Assembly (NCBI RefSeq): GCF_013409505.1
Contig: NZ_JACCBN010000001.1
Span: forward strand, 3,844,001 to 3,908,000
Source of the DNA: Actinomycetospora corticicola
GTDB taxonomy: Bacteria; Actinomycetota; Actinomycetes; Mycobacteriales; Pseudonocardiaceae
Direction of reading: 5' to 3'
DNA: 64,000 nucleotides
The notes beneath the pieces are model-generated. The model made no database searches. It was not told the DNA's origin and saw only the letters and a list, made by a program, of their open reading frames with translations. Of this stretch, positions 7,922-16,460 are shown piece after piece. Position 1 is the first letter of the stretch, and each line of letters starts with the position of its first letter. A program made the translations under genes and the position numbers.

Positions 7922-9493
7922 GTGACAGCTCGTCGCGTCGTCGCCGGGCGGTATCGCCTCGAGGAGCGCATCGGGTCGGGCGCGATGGGCGTCGTCTGGC
8001 GCGGGACGGACGAGCGGCTCGGCCGTGTCGTCGCCGTCAAGCAGGTCTTCCTCAACCAGGGCCTCGACGAGTCCGAGGCCGACGAGGTCCGCCAGCGCAC
8101 CCTCCGCGAGGGACGCATCGCGGCGCGGCTGCAGCACCCGCACGCGATCTCGGTCTTCGACGCCTCCATCGAGGGCGACGAACCGTGGCTCGTCATGGAG
8201 TACCTGCCCTCGCGCAGCCTCTCCGCGATGCTCGCCGAGCAGGGGCCGCTCGACCCGCGCCTCGTCGCGCGCATCGGCCGCCAGGTCGCCGACGCCCTCG
8301 ACGCCGCCCACCAGGCCGGCATCGTGCACCGCGACGTCAAGCCGGGGAACGTCCTCATCGGCAGCGACGGCACCGTCAAGATCACCGACTTCGGCATCTC
8401 CCGCGCCACCGGCGACCTGACCCTCACCCGCACCGGCATGCTCGCCGGCACCCCCGCCTACCTGGCCCCCGAGGTCGCCCGCGGGGAGGACTCGACGTTC
8501 GCCTCCGACGTCTTCTCCCTCGGCGCCACGCTGTACGCGGCGGTCGAGGGCGTGCCGCCCTTCGGGTCGGAGGACAACGCGCTCGCGCTGCTGCACGCCG
8601 TGGCCGCCGGGGCGGTGAACCCGCCGGTCCAGGCCGGGCCGCTGACGGCGCTGCTCATGCGCCTGCTCCGCGACGACCCCACCGAGCGCCCCACCCCGGC
8701 CCAGGCCCGCCGCGAGCTCGGCCGGATCGCCCACGCCGCCGGGTCCGCGTCGACCGCGAGCTGGGCCCGCGCCGACCTCGACGAGGCCCGGGTCCCCGAC
8801 TCCCGCCGCTCCACCGAGTCCGACCGCGTCGCCACCGGTTCGCGAGGTCGCTCCGGCGGGACCCCGTCGCCCACCTGGCACGGCAGCCCCTTTCCCGACG
8901 CCGGGTCGGAGGACCCGGGCCCGACGCTCGGCGACGGCGACCGGGTAGGGCCGCCCGCCCCGCCCGCCCCGCGGTCCAACGGGTCCGGTCCGCGCGCCGT
9001 CGCGGCCGCTCCCGCCTCCCGTGCGAAGCGCCGTCGTCCGACCACGGCCATCGTCGTCGCGGTGCTGCTCGCCGCCGTACTCGCGGGCGTCCTGCTCGCC
9101 GTCGCCCTGACCCGCGGCTCGACCGGCACCGAGGGCGCCTCGCTCGGGTCGCCCACGTCGACCGGGGTGGCGGGACCGACCGACGAACGGACCCAGATGG
9201 TCGCCGCGGTCCGCGACTACTACTCGATCGTCACCGCGAACCCCGGCGCGGGCTGGGCGCGGCTCGGCGCGACCATGCAGGACACCGCGGGCGGGTTCGG
9301 CGGCTACCAGAGCTTCTGGTCGACGATCGCGTCCGTGCAGGTCACCGACGCCGAGGCGATCGACGACGACACGGTCCGGGCGACCCTGGTGTTCACCTCG
9401 AAGAACGGGTCGACCAGCCGCGAGGTCCACGAGCTCGGGATGGGCCGCGGCACCGGCGGCGGCTGGCTGATCAACTCGGAGCGGACCGTCTAG
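7922..9493 (+). CDS. Transmembrane serine/threonine protein kinase (Pkn family)
   Basis: This is a Hanks-type kinase with Gly loop GSGAMGVVW (18-26), ATP-binding Lys40, catalytic HRDVKPGN (136-143), DFG (156-158), activation loop with TRTGMLAGTPAYLAPE (170-184), and a full C-lobe to about 270. A Pro/Ser-rich juxtamembrane linker follows, then one membrane helix (about 375-397) and an exported domain of about 125 residues. The exported domain (MVAAVRDYYSIV then GGWLINSERTV) resembles the SnoaL/NTF2-like sensor fold seen in other actinobacterial kinases. There are no PASTA repeats. The GTG start is preceded by GGAGGGAGG. The kinase presumably senses an extracellular cue; the ligand is unknown. 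Confidence 0.92.
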   Translation: MTARRVVAGRYRLEERIGSGAMGVVWRGTDERLGRVVAVKQVFLNQGLDESEADEVRQRTLREGRIAARLQHPHAISVFDASIEGDEPWLVMEYLPSRSLSAMLAEQGPLDPRLVARIGRQVADALDAAHQAGIVHRDVKPGNVLIGSDGTVKITDFGISRATGDLTLTRTGMLAGTPAYLAPEVARGEDSTFASDVFSLGATLYAAVEGVPPFGSEDNALALLHAVAAGAVNPPVQAGPLTALLMRLLRDDPTERPTPAQARRELGRIAHAAGSASTASWARADLDEARVPDSRRSTESDRVATGSRGRSGGTPSPTWHGSPFPDAGSEDPGPTLGDGDRVGPPAPPAPRSNGSGPRAVAAAPASRAKRRRPTTAIVVAVLLAAVLAGVLLAVALTRGSTGTEGASLGSPTSTGVAGPTDERTQMVAAVRDYYSIVTANPGAGWARLGATMQDTAGGFGGYQSFWSTIASVQVTDAEAIDDDTVRATLVFTSKNGSTSREVHELGMGRGTGGGWLINSERTV

Positions 9494-9513
9494 ACCGGCG
9501 TACGTTCCCCGGC

Positions 9514-9852
9514 ATGACCTTCCAGATCGTCGACCCGTCCGATCTCGACGTCGGCCGCGGCCCCCACCCGGCCGCGAGCCCGTTCGAGAAGCGGGTCGGC
9601 GAGGCGATCGGCGTGACGGCGTTCGGGCTCTACCAGATCGAGCTGCCGGCGGGCGAGGAGACGGTCCCGCACGACCACGTGGACGACCGCGCCGAGGACG
9701 CCTACGCGGTCCTGCGCGGCAGCGGCTGGCTGGTCGTCGACGGCGAGGACGTCCCGGTCGCGCCGGGACAGTTCGTCGCCGTGAGCCAGGAATCCTCCCG
9801 CTACCTCCGGGCCGGGGACGACGGGCTCGTCTTCATCGCCGTCTGCGCCTGA
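9514..9852 (+). CDS. Cupin domain protein
   Basis: The 112-residue protein is a single cupin barrel. Motif 1 is GEETVPHDHVDDRAEDAYAVL (H, H, and acidic ligands) and motif 2 is GQFVAVSQESSRYLRAGDDG. The usual second-motif His is replaced by Ser, so metal binding may be incomplete. It begins 20 bp after the kinase gene and is probably cotranscribed. Substrate unknown; the family includes small-molecule-binding and isomerase-like proteins. Confidence 0.8.
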   Translation: MTFQIVDPSDLDVGRGPHPAASPFEKRVGEAIGVTAFGLYQIELPAGEETVPHDHVDDRAEDAYAVLRGSGWLVVDGEDVPVAPGQFVAVSQESSRYLRAGDDGLVFIAVCA

Positions 9853-9873
9853 GTCCCTTCCCGACGCCCGGTC

Positions 9874-10515
9874 CTACCGGACCAGGCCGACGGTCCGCTC
9901 GGCGGTGGTCCAGTCGGCGGCGATGGCCTGCTGGGCGGCGACGAGGCCGACCTGCCCGCGGCAGACCGCCGCGTTGAGGTGGTCCTCGACCTGGTCCTTC
10001 GAGTTCTGCACGCCGCGGCCGGGCTCGTCGGACGGCTCGGGCCACAGGTTCCGGACGTCGTTCGCGCCGCCGAGCTCGAGGGGCAGGAAGTGGTCGAGCT
10101 CGGTCGTCGACGACGTCCCGGCGGGGTCGCCGTAGGCGAGCATGGCGGCCTTCTTGACCTTGCCCGTCTCCGTCTCGGGGGCCCGGACCGTGGCGGTCCA
10201 GCCGTGGCGGCAGATCGTGGACCGGATCGTGGCCTGGGTGACGGTGGCCTGGACCGCGCCCGGGGTGCACGACGGGTCGGGACGGCGACCGCCGTCGACG
10301 GCTCGGCACCGGGCCGGGTAGACGCCGGTGACGTGGCTCGAGGCCGGCACGGTGACCACCCCGCCGCCCGTGGACGCGCTCGCAGCGGCCGGGGAGGGCG
10401 ATGCACTCGTCGCGTCCGGGAGCCGGGCGGGACCACAACCCGCCGTCAGGATCGCGACCACCGCGAGACCCGCACAGATCGACGACACCCGGAGACGACG
10501 CGACGGAGTGATCAC
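9874..10515 (-). CDS. Lipoprotein with a C-terminal HNH-like motif
   Basis: A lipoprotein signal (basic start, hydrophobic core, LTAGC with Cys27) is followed by a Ser/Ala/Pro linker and a domain of about 150 residues. This domain carries DHFLPLELGG (141-150) and NDVRNLWPEP (152-161), the DHxxPLxxGG...NLWPE pattern of small secreted HNH-type or GmrSD-like nuclease domains. It also has conserved cysteines (ARCR, PSCTPG, ICRHG). A surface-anchored nuclease or nuclease-derived protein is inferred; no immunity gene is adjacent. It is convergent with the cupin gene, with only 21 bp between the stops. Confidence 0.75.
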   Translation of the reverse strand: MITPSRRLRVSSICAGLAVVAILTAGCGPARLPDATSASPSPAAASASTGGGVVTVPASSHVTGVYPARCRAVDGGRRPDPSCTPGAVQATVTQATIRSTICRHGWTATVRAPETETGKVKKAAMLAYGDPAGTSSTTELDHFLPLELGGANDVRNLWPEPSDEPGRGVQNSKDQVEDHLNAAVCRGQVGLVAAQQAIAADWTTAERTVGLVR

Positions 10516-10579
10516 CGGCCCAGCGTCGACGGGCGATGCTCTGCGGCAGGCAAAGTCCGCGCCGCCGGCGTGTCGCGGC

Positions 10580-10751
10580 TCAGGCCGTTGCTTCCGTCCA
10601 CCCGGCGCGCGCGAGGACGGCTCGGACGACCGGCGACTTCGCCTCGGCGTAGTAGTTCATGTCCGGCCACTCGCGGTCGGCGAGCGCGCGCTTCGCGCAG
10701 CACGAACTCCTCCTTCGCCCGTTCCCACCGGCGCGACCGCATCGTCAAGTC
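10580..10751 (-). pseudogene. Relic of a GrpB/UPF0157 family gene (C-terminus only)
   Basis: The last 40 codons before the TGA at 10580-10582 read ALADREWPDMNYYAEAK and then PVVRAVLARAGW, the usual C-terminus of GrpB-family proteins. The preceding RWERAKEEFVLREA lies in another frame, so a one-base frameshift near 10700 breaks the reading frame. The N-terminal roughly 130 residues are missing. This is a decayed remnant. Confidence 0.5.
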
Positions 10752-10755
10752 ACCT

Positions 10756-10782
10756 TGACTGTCAGGCTGTCTTGACGGACAG
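10756..10782. promoter_or_regulatory. Nested inverted repeats, candidate operator
   Basis: TGACTGTCA (10756-10764) is a perfect palindrome around one base. CTGTC-N6-GACAG (10767-10782) follows directly. The pair ends eight bases before the ATG of the next gene, which carries a helix-turn-helix-like segment, so autoregulation is possible. Confidence 0.4.
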
Positions 10783-10789
10783 TCCAGTC

Positions 10790-11200
10790 ATGACGACGCC
10801 GGAACAGCTCGACCGCGACCTGACCCTGCGCGTCGCCGTGTCGCGCTACGACGAACTCCGACTGCGGGACTCCCTGTCCGACCCGGACGACCCGAGCGGC
10901 CCCAGCGCGCTCGACCGCTCGGAGGCGCTGGAACTGCTCGCCCTCGGAGAGCTCATCAGCCGCAAGGCCATCGCGGGACGTCAGCTCACCGTGCGCACCG
11001 CCCGGGCTACGGGCGCCTCCTGGGCCCAGATCGGCCAGGCCCTCGGAAGTACGCGGCAAGCCGCGTGGGAGGGCCACACCCGATGGATCGACTCCCAGGT
11101 CGCACGTCGCAACGAGGAGACCCAGCTCGGTTACGACGAGGTCTCGGCCGCCGAGGCCTGCGCCCTGGCCGGGAACCCGGACGACGACGCCGCGACCTGA
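10790..11200 (+). CDS. Small helix-turn-helix-like protein, function unknown
   Basis: The 136-residue protein has an acidic N-terminal helical part and a segment ARATGASWAQIGQALGST (about 68-85) that reads like the recognition half of a helix-turn-helix, followed by RQAAWEGHTRWID. This WAQIG(Q/E)ALG(V/S)TRQAA motif is common in small actinobacterial DNA-binding proteins of unknown role. The ATG at 10790 lies just after two inverted repeats and has no clear ribosome site, so translation from a leaderless or short-leader transcript is possible. Confidence 0.65.
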   Translation: MTTPEQLDRDLTLRVAVSRYDELRLRDSLSDPDDPSGPSALDRSEALELLALGELISRKAIAGRQLTVRTARATGASWAQIGQALGSTRQAAWEGHTRWIDSQVARRNEETQLGYDEVSAAEACALAGNPDDDAAT

Positions 11201-11439
11201 GCCGGGTCCGGCACCGCAGATCGGAATCGACCCGACCCCCTCCTGGTCGGCTTCCACTCGCGAAGGTCTCGGCCTCGATCGATCGACCCGGGACGGCGGG
11301 CGGGCGGCCCGCGTCCGGCTCATGACGATGGGCGTCGTCACATCCAGGACGTCCCGGAACAGTCGGGGGCGATCCGGACTTGTGGTGCGAGGACCCCCGG
11401 AGCAGTGGGCCACCGATCGCCCCACCCCGGAAGGCCGCC

Positions 11440-12726
11440 ATGACCTCGTCCTCCCCTGACGTGCAGGACCCCACCTCCGAGGAGCGCGCCGCCGTGCCCC
11501 CGAGCCGGGTACGCATCGCGCTGGTGCTCGGGGCGCTCATCGCGCTCGGGCCGTTGACGATCGACATGTACCTCCCGGCGCTGCCGACGATCACCGCCCA
11601 GCTGGAGACCACGCAGGCGGCGGTGCAGCTGACGTTGACCGGCACCCTGATCGGGTTGGCCGCGGGCCAGCTGCTGATCGGCCCGCTCTCGGACGCCGTC
11701 GGGCGCCGCCGCCCCCTCCTGGTGGGGACCGCGCTGCACGTCCTCGCCTCCGTGGCCATCGTCGTGGCGCCGAACGTGGCGGTGCTCGGCGTGCTGCGGG
11801 TGCTGCAGGGCCTGGGTGCCGCCGCCGGAGCCGTCGTCGCCCTCGCCGTCGTGCGTGACCTGTTCACCGGACGTCCGGCGGCGACGCTGCTCTCGCGGCT
11901 GTTCCTCGTCATGGGGGTGGCCCCCGTCCTCGCCCCGACCCTGGGCGGGGAGCTGCTGCGCGTCACCTCCTGGCGGGGTGTGTTCGCGGTGCTCGCGCTG
12001 TACGGGGCGGTGCTGGTGCCCGTCGTGTGGCGCGCCCTGCCCGAGACGTTGCCGCCCGCCCGCCGCAGCCACCCCGGCGTCCGGACGACGCTGCGCACCT
12101 ACCGCGGGCTCCTCCGCGACCGGGCCTTCGTTGGGCTGGTCCTCGTCGCCGGGCTCGCGATGGCCGGGCTGTTCAGCTACGTCTCCGGCGCGACCTTCGT
12201 CTACCAGGACCAGTACGGGCTCGACGAGCAGCAGTTCGGGTTCCTCTTCGGGGCGGGCGCGGTCTTCCTCATCGCCGCCACGCAGCTGAACGCCCTGCTG
12301 CTGCGGCGCTTCGAGCCACGCCACATCCTCGTCGCCGCGATCGGAGCGGGAACCGTGGCGGCGTTCGTCCTCCTCGCCCTGGCACTGGTCGGCACGGGCC
12401 TCGTCGGCGTCGTCCTCCCGATGTGCGCAGTGCTGTTCGCGTGCGGCCTGGCCCTGCCCAACGCTCCCGCCCTGGCGCTCTCCCGGCACGGCAGCCACGC
12501 GGGGACCGCGGCCGCGCTGCTCGGCGCCGTCCAGTTCGGGGTCGGCGCGCTCGTCTCGCCGCTGGTCGGCATACTCGGCAACGACGCCGTCGCACTGGGC
12601 CTCTCCGTCACCGGTGCGCTGGTCCTGGCCTGCGTCGTCCTCGCAGTGATCGTGCGCCCGTGGAGCCTGGGCGACGTGGACGCGCCGCCCGAGGTGGCCG
12701 CTCCCGAACCCGCCGGCACCGTCTGA
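11440..12726 (+). CDS. Bcr/CflA family multidrug efflux MFS transporter
   Basis: This 428-residue major facilitator has 12 predicted helices. Near the start is the drug:H+ antiporter motif LGPLTIDMYLPALP, typical of Bcr/CflA exporters. Motif A between helices 2 and 3 is GPLSDAVGRRRPLL, and motif C-like glycines follow (MGVAPVLAPTLGG). It should export amphipathic drugs such as bicyclomycin or chloramphenicol, or sulfonamides, at the expense of the proton gradient. The ATG at 11440 has GGAAGG six bases upstream. A 240-bp intergenic region of no recognised content follows. Confidence 0.9.
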   Translation: MTSSSPDVQDPTSEERAAVPPSRVRIALVLGALIALGPLTIDMYLPALPTITAQLETTQAAVQLTLTGTLIGLAAGQLLIGPLSDAVGRRRPLLVGTALHVLASVAIVVAPNVAVLGVLRVLQGLGAAAGAVVALAVVRDLFTGRPAATLLSRLFLVMGVAPVLAPTLGGELLRVTSWRGVFAVLALYGAVLVPVVWRALPETLPPARRSHPGVRTTLRTYRGLLRDRAFVGLVLVAGLAMAGLFSYVSGATFVYQDQYGLDEQQFGFLFGAGAVFLIAATQLNALLLRRFEPRHILVAAIGAGTVAAFVLLALALVGTGLVGVVLPMCAVLFACGLALPNAPALALSRHGSHAGTAAALLGAVQFGVGALVSPLVGILGNDAVALGLSVTGALVLACVVLAVIVRPWSLGDVDAPPEVAAPEPAGTV

Positions 12727-12967
12727 GCGGGGCTCTCCCGCACGGCGGACCCCACGCACCGAGGATCAGGACGACGGGTCCGCGCGGCGTCGTCGGTAGG
12801 CCCGCGTGGCGACCGGGGAGTGGCCTGATCTTGCCGGTGGTCGTCCATCCAGCCACTGGAGTTCGCGGAAGGCGATCGTCGATGCTGTCTCCGCTGACGC
12901 GCGAGAGCGTGCGTCGGCCCGCGGCCCGGGTCGAAGGCGAGCGTTGTTGGGAAGGAGCGTGTTCTCC

Positions 12968-13831
12968 ATGTCGACGGGCGCCCCGGTCGACGGATTCACC
13001 CTGAGCTTCGACCGTCTGGGATCGGTCGGTCGGCCGCCGGTGGTCCTGCTCCACGGTTGGCCCGGGGACCGGACGGACATGGCATCCGTCGCCGAGAGGC
13101 TCGGGGACGAGTTCGACGTCGTCGTGCCGGACCTGCGCGGTTTCGGTGCCTCGGACAAGCACCTCCGCGACCCCGGCGACCACTACGGCCTGGCGGCCCA
13201 GGCCCGCAGTGTCACGGGACTGATCGAAGAGCTGGGGCTCAACCGGGTCGTGCTGGGCGGTTACGACATCGGCAGCAGGGTCGGTCAGCAGATCGCGAAG
13301 GACAGGCCCGACCTGCTCAGCACCCTGGTCATCACGCCACCGGCTCCCGGCGTCGGGTCACGGATTCTCAGCGAAGGTCCGTTCCGGGAGTTCTGGTATC
13401 AGTCCTTCCACCATCTCGACCTCGCCGAGAAGCTCCTCGACGGGAAACCGGACGCCGTGCGGGACTACCTGGAGTACTTCTGGACCCACTGGTCCGGCCC
13501 TGACTTCGTCATGGACGCCGCCCGGCTCGAGCACCTGACGTCGGCGTACGGCCCCGCCGGCGCGTTCGTCGCGTCGATCGGGTACTACCGGGCGGCCGGA
13601 GACGTCGTGCCGCGCTACCTGGGCGAGACGGTCCCCGACGAGAAGATCACGGTCCCCACGACGTTCCTGTGGGCCGAGCACGACCCCCTGTTCCCGAGCG
13701 CCTGGTCCGACCGTGTCGGAGAGTTCTTCGCGCACGTCACCGTGCAGCCCGTGGACGGGGTCGGCCACTTCGTCCCGGTCGAGGCGCCCGACACGTTCGC
13801 CCGCGCCATCGTGCAGGCAGCAGGCCCCTGA
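12968..13831 (+). CDS. Alpha/beta-fold hydrolase of the epoxide hydrolase type
   Basis: The 287-residue product shows the oxyanion-hole motif HGWPGD (29-34) and a nucleophile elbow GGYDIG with Asp100, the replacement of Ser by Asp found in epoxide hydrolases and haloalkane dehalogenases. It also has cap-domain tyrosines (WYQSFHH and GYYRAAG), an acid residue in AEHDPLF, and the catalytic His267 in VGHFVPVE. Tyrosines in the cap favour epoxide hydrolase over dehalogenase. Natural substrate unknown. GGAAGGAG lies ten bases before the ATG. Confidence 0.85.
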   Translation: MSTGAPVDGFTLSFDRLGSVGRPPVVLLHGWPGDRTDMASVAERLGDEFDVVVPDLRGFGASDKHLRDPGDHYGLAAQARSVTGLIEELGLNRVVLGGYDIGSRVGQQIAKDRPDLLSTLVITPPAPGVGSRILSEGPFREFWYQSFHHLDLAEKLLDGKPDAVRDYLEYFWTHWSGPDFVMDAARLEHLTSAYGPAGAFVASIGYYRAAGDVVPRYLGETVPDEKITVPTTFLWAEHDPLFPSAWSDRVGEFFAHVTVQPVDGVGHFVPVEAPDTFARAIVQAAGP

Positions 13832-13892
13832 GGGGCAGGTGGTCGCCCGGGGCAGCCACTGCGGGCAGTCCGTCGTGGTGGTCGCCCCCTGA

Positions 13893-14155
13893 TCACACGC
13901 GAGCGGCGTCGAGCACCTCGAGCACGGTCGCGAGGACCGTCTCGGGGCTGTCCTCCTGCACGAGGTGCCCGGCGTCGTCGACGATCCGCAGGTCGGACCC
14001 GGAGATGCGTCCGGCCAGGTCGTGCGCCCGCGCGACGGGGATCCAGCCGTCCTGCGCCCCACAGGATCGTCACCGGGGGCGTCTGGCCCTCGCCACGGCG
14101 GCGCTGCTCGCCGGGGAGGAGCGCCGCAGGATCGGACGCTGCGCGCTCGTCGTGA
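13893..14155 (-). pseudogene. C-terminal relic of an alpha/beta-hydrolase, frameshifted
   Basis: In reverse the frame TPPVTILWGA runs to about 14050. After a frameshift, DGWIPVARAHDLAG continues to IVDDAGHLVQEDSPE and a TGA at 13893-13895. These are the acid (WGAxDxWIP) and His (DAGHLVQED) segments of an alpha/beta-hydrolase. The N-terminal two thirds, with the nucleophile, are absent. The remaining upstream DNA is replaced by a 63-bp palindrome. Confidence 0.6.
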
Positions 14156-14170
14156 GGCTCGCCGCGCTCG

Positions 14171-14233
14171 TGATCAACGGGCCCTCATCGGGCCTGCGGA
14201 TGCCCCGTGGGCCCGATGAGGGCCCGTTGATCA
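14171..14233. repeat. Perfect 24-bp-stem palindrome
   Basis: The arm at 14171-14194 (starts TGATCAACGGGCCC) is exactly complementary to 14210-14233, with a 15-nt loop. It lies where the truncated hydrolase relic breaks off, upstream of the response regulator stop. It may be a REP-like mobile palindrome or a bidirectional terminator. Confidence 0.7.
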
Positions 14234-14358
14234 TGGCGACGCCGATTCCCTGGCGCGGGCCGCCGATGCGCTCGGCCGCCCAGGCGTCCACGGACTCGTC
14301 GTGGCGCCCCCCTGACGTCGGACGTCAGCCGTGGGCCACCGCTGACACCGGGGACCGA

Positions 14359-15030
14359 CTACACGAGCCGCCGGTCGCTCGCCCACCGCGAGAGCTCGTG
14401 CCGGTTCGACGACTGCGTCTTGCGCAGCACGCTCGACACGTGGGTCTCCACGGTCTTCACCGAGATGACCAGCTCCGCCGCGATCTCCTTGTAGGCGTAG
14501 CCGCGCGCGAGCAGCCGCAGCACGTCGCGCTCGCGGCGGGTGAGCTGGTCGACCTCGGGGTCCACCGGTGGCGCCGCACCCGGACGGTCGGCGAACGCGT
14601 CGAGCACGAAACCCGCGAGGCGGGGCGAGAACACCGGGTCGCCGGCCTTCACCCGCACCACGGCGTCGGCGAGGTCCCGACCCGAGATCGTCTTCGTGAC
14701 GTAGCCCCGGGCGCCGGCACGGATCACCGAGATGACGTCCTCCGCGGCATCGGACACCGACAGCGCCAGGAACACCACGTCGGGGTACTCGGTGCGCGTC
14801 CGGGCGAGGACCGCCGCACCTCCGCCGTCGGGCATGTGGACGTCGAGCAGCACGACGTCGGGCCTGTAGTGCCCGATCCCGGCGATGGCCTCGCCGACCG
14901 ACCCGGCCTCGCCCACCACGGTCACGCCCCGCGCGGCCGGCCCCTCCAGCTCGGCGCGCACGCCGCGACGGAACAGGGCGTGGTCGTCGACGATGAACAC
15001 ACGGGCGGTGTCCTCGGTCGGGCTCGTCAT
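14359..15030 (-). CDS. NarL/LuxR-type response regulator
   Basis: The N-terminal receiver has acidic pocket Asp15-Asp16, phospho-acceptor Asp63 in VVLLDVHMPDG, and the Lys of GYVTKTISG. The C-terminal LuxR-type helix-turn-helix (about 160-215) has LTRRERDVLRLLARGYAYKEIA and VKTVETHVSSVLRK. It overlaps the histidine kinase stop by four bases (ATGA) and is therefore translationally coupled to it. The partner kinase carries a PspC domain, so the pair probably answers cell-envelope stress and controls the divergent PspC gene. Confidence 0.93.
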   Translation of the reverse strand: MTSPTEDTARVFIVDDHALFRRGVRAELEGPAARGVTVVGEAGSVGEAIAGIGHYRPDVVLLDVHMPDGGGAAVLARTRTEYPDVVFLALSVSDAAEDVISVIRAGARGYVTKTISGRDLADAVVRVKAGDPVFSPRLAGFVLDAFADRPGAAPPVDPEVDQLTRRERDVLRLLARGYAYKEIAAELVISVKTVETHVSSVLRKTQSSNRHELSRWASDRRLV

Positions 15031-16295
15031 GCCACCTCACTCGGTTGCTCGGTCCGGGGCATCGTCAGCCCCACCTCGGTGCCCTCGCCCAGGGCGGTGC
15101 GCAGCCGCACCGTGCCCCCGTGCCGCTCGACCCGGGCGCGGATGGAGTCGGCCAGCCCGTGCCGGTCGTCGGGCACGGCGTCGGGCTCGAAGCCCTTGCC
15201 GCGGTCGCGGACGAAGACGCTCACCGTCCCGTCCTCGCACTCGGCGTACACGCTCACCTCGTCCACCCCGGCGTGCTTGGCCGCGTTCGTCATCGCCTCG
15301 CGGGCGGCCGCGACGAGCGCCGCGGTGCGCACGTCGTACGCCGCCTCCCCGACGATCACCGGCGCCACCGACACCGCGAACGCGTCCTCGATCTCCCCCG
15401 CCGCCGCGCGCAGGGCCGACCCGAAGCAGGTCGCCTCGGGCACCTCGTCGTCCCCGGAGGAGTCCCCCGACGACCGGTAGAGCCAGTCCCGCAGCTCCCG
15501 TTCCTGACGACGGGCGAGGCGCCGGACCTCCCGCGCGGTCTCGTCCCCCGCCACCTCGGTGTGCCGCTGGATGAGCGCGAGCGTCTGCAGCACCGAGTCG
15601 TGCAGGTGCGCGGCGATCTCGGCGCGCTCCTCGCTGCGGATGCGCTCACGGCGTTCCGCGGAGAGCTCCCGGGCCAGGCGCATCCACCAGGGGACGGTCA
15701 GCACGACCACCCCGACCAGCGTCGCGGTGGCCGCGAGCAGCCCGAACTGCACCGCCCCGACGTCGGCGCTCGTGAAGAGGAAGGCGCCGATCCCGCCGGC
15801 GACGAGCAGCGCCCCGAGGACGGCGCGCACGATCCCGCCGCGCCCGGCGACGATCCGCAACCGACCCGTCCGGCGGGCCCCGCCGTCGCTGTCGGCCTCC
15901 CGCCACACCACGGCCGCGCCGACCAGCGCGATCCCGAGCGGTCCGAGGATCCAGCCGGAGATCTGGTCGCCGACCGCGGAGAGCACCAGCGCGAGGGCCA
16001 GGCCCAGCGCGACCAGGCCGTACCCGCGGACGCGGTCGCGGTCGTCGACCTCGCGCTCGGTGCCGACCGGCTCGATGGGGCAGCAGATCCACAGCCCGCC
16101 GTAGGCCAGCACGCCGGCTCCGCCCAGGGCGCACAGCAGCGTGAACACCACGCGCACGCGCAGCACGGGCACGCCGAGGTGCGCGGCGACCCCGCCCGCG
16201 ACACCCGCGACCACGGCGCCGCGGCGGTGCCGCTGCACACGTCGCCCGGCGACGAGGGGCCTCGCCGGTTCCTCCGTGGTGGTCACGGGAGCCAT
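15027..16295 (-). CDS. Sensor histidine kinase with N-terminal PspC domain
   Basis: The 422-residue protein begins with a PspC-like module (RGAVVAGVAGGVAAHLGVPVLRVRVVF then LAYGGLWICCPIEP), followed by further membrane helices to about 205. The HisKA_3 dimerisation helix comes next, with phospho-acceptor His in AHLHDSVLQTLALIQ. An HATPase domain closes the protein, with N box REAMTNAAKHA and G box motif DRGKGF. ATG 16295 is chosen; a GTG at 16301 is equally possible. It forms a two-component pair with the overlapping LuxR regulator and is divergent from another PspC-domain gene. Confidence 0.9.
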   Translation of the reverse strand: MAPVTTTEEPARPLVAGRRVQRHRRGAVVAGVAGGVAAHLGVPVLRVRVVFTLLCALGGAGVLAYGGLWICCPIEPVGTEREVDDRDRVRGYGLVALGLALALVLSAVGDQISGWILGPLGIALVGAAVVWREADSDGGARRTGRLRIVAGRGGIVRAVLGALLVAGGIGAFLFTSADVGAVQFGLLAATATLVGVVVLTVPWWMRLARELSAERRERIRSEERAEIAAHLHDSVLQTLALIQRHTEVAGDETAREVRRLARRQERELRDWLYRSSGDSSGDDEVPEATCFGSALRAAAGEIEDAFAVSVAPVIVGEAAYDVRTAALVAAAREAMTNAAKHAGVDEVSVYAECEDGTVSVFVRDRGKGFEPDAVPDDRHGLADSIRARVERHGGTVRLRTALGEGTEVGLTMPRTEQPSEVA

Positions 16296-16339
16296 CGTCA
16301 CACGTCGCGCGGTCCCCGGACCTCGGGTTCACCACCCCG

Positions 16340-16365
16340 GCGACCCCGAGAAATCCCGGGGTCGC
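16340..16365. promoter_or_regulatory. Inverted repeat in the divergent PspC / kinase promoter region
   Basis: GCGACCCCG (16340-16348) and its complement CGGGGTCGC (16357-16365) are separated by eight bases. They lie between the two divergent genes, where an operator for the adjacent response regulator would be expected. A small transcription-stop hairpin is the alternative. Confidence 0.35.
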
Positions 16366-16460
16366 TCCGGGGCACCGACCGGGGTCGTCCCGGACGATCC
16401 GGCTGGTCACCGTCGGCAGGCTCGGACACCATCACCACCGGATGCCGAGAGGATGAGCCC

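Noticed and set aside
12727-12967. Possible transposase or protein remnant between the exporter and the hydrolase
   Set aside because: Short frames on both strands show no recognisable motif; treated as plain intergenic DNA.
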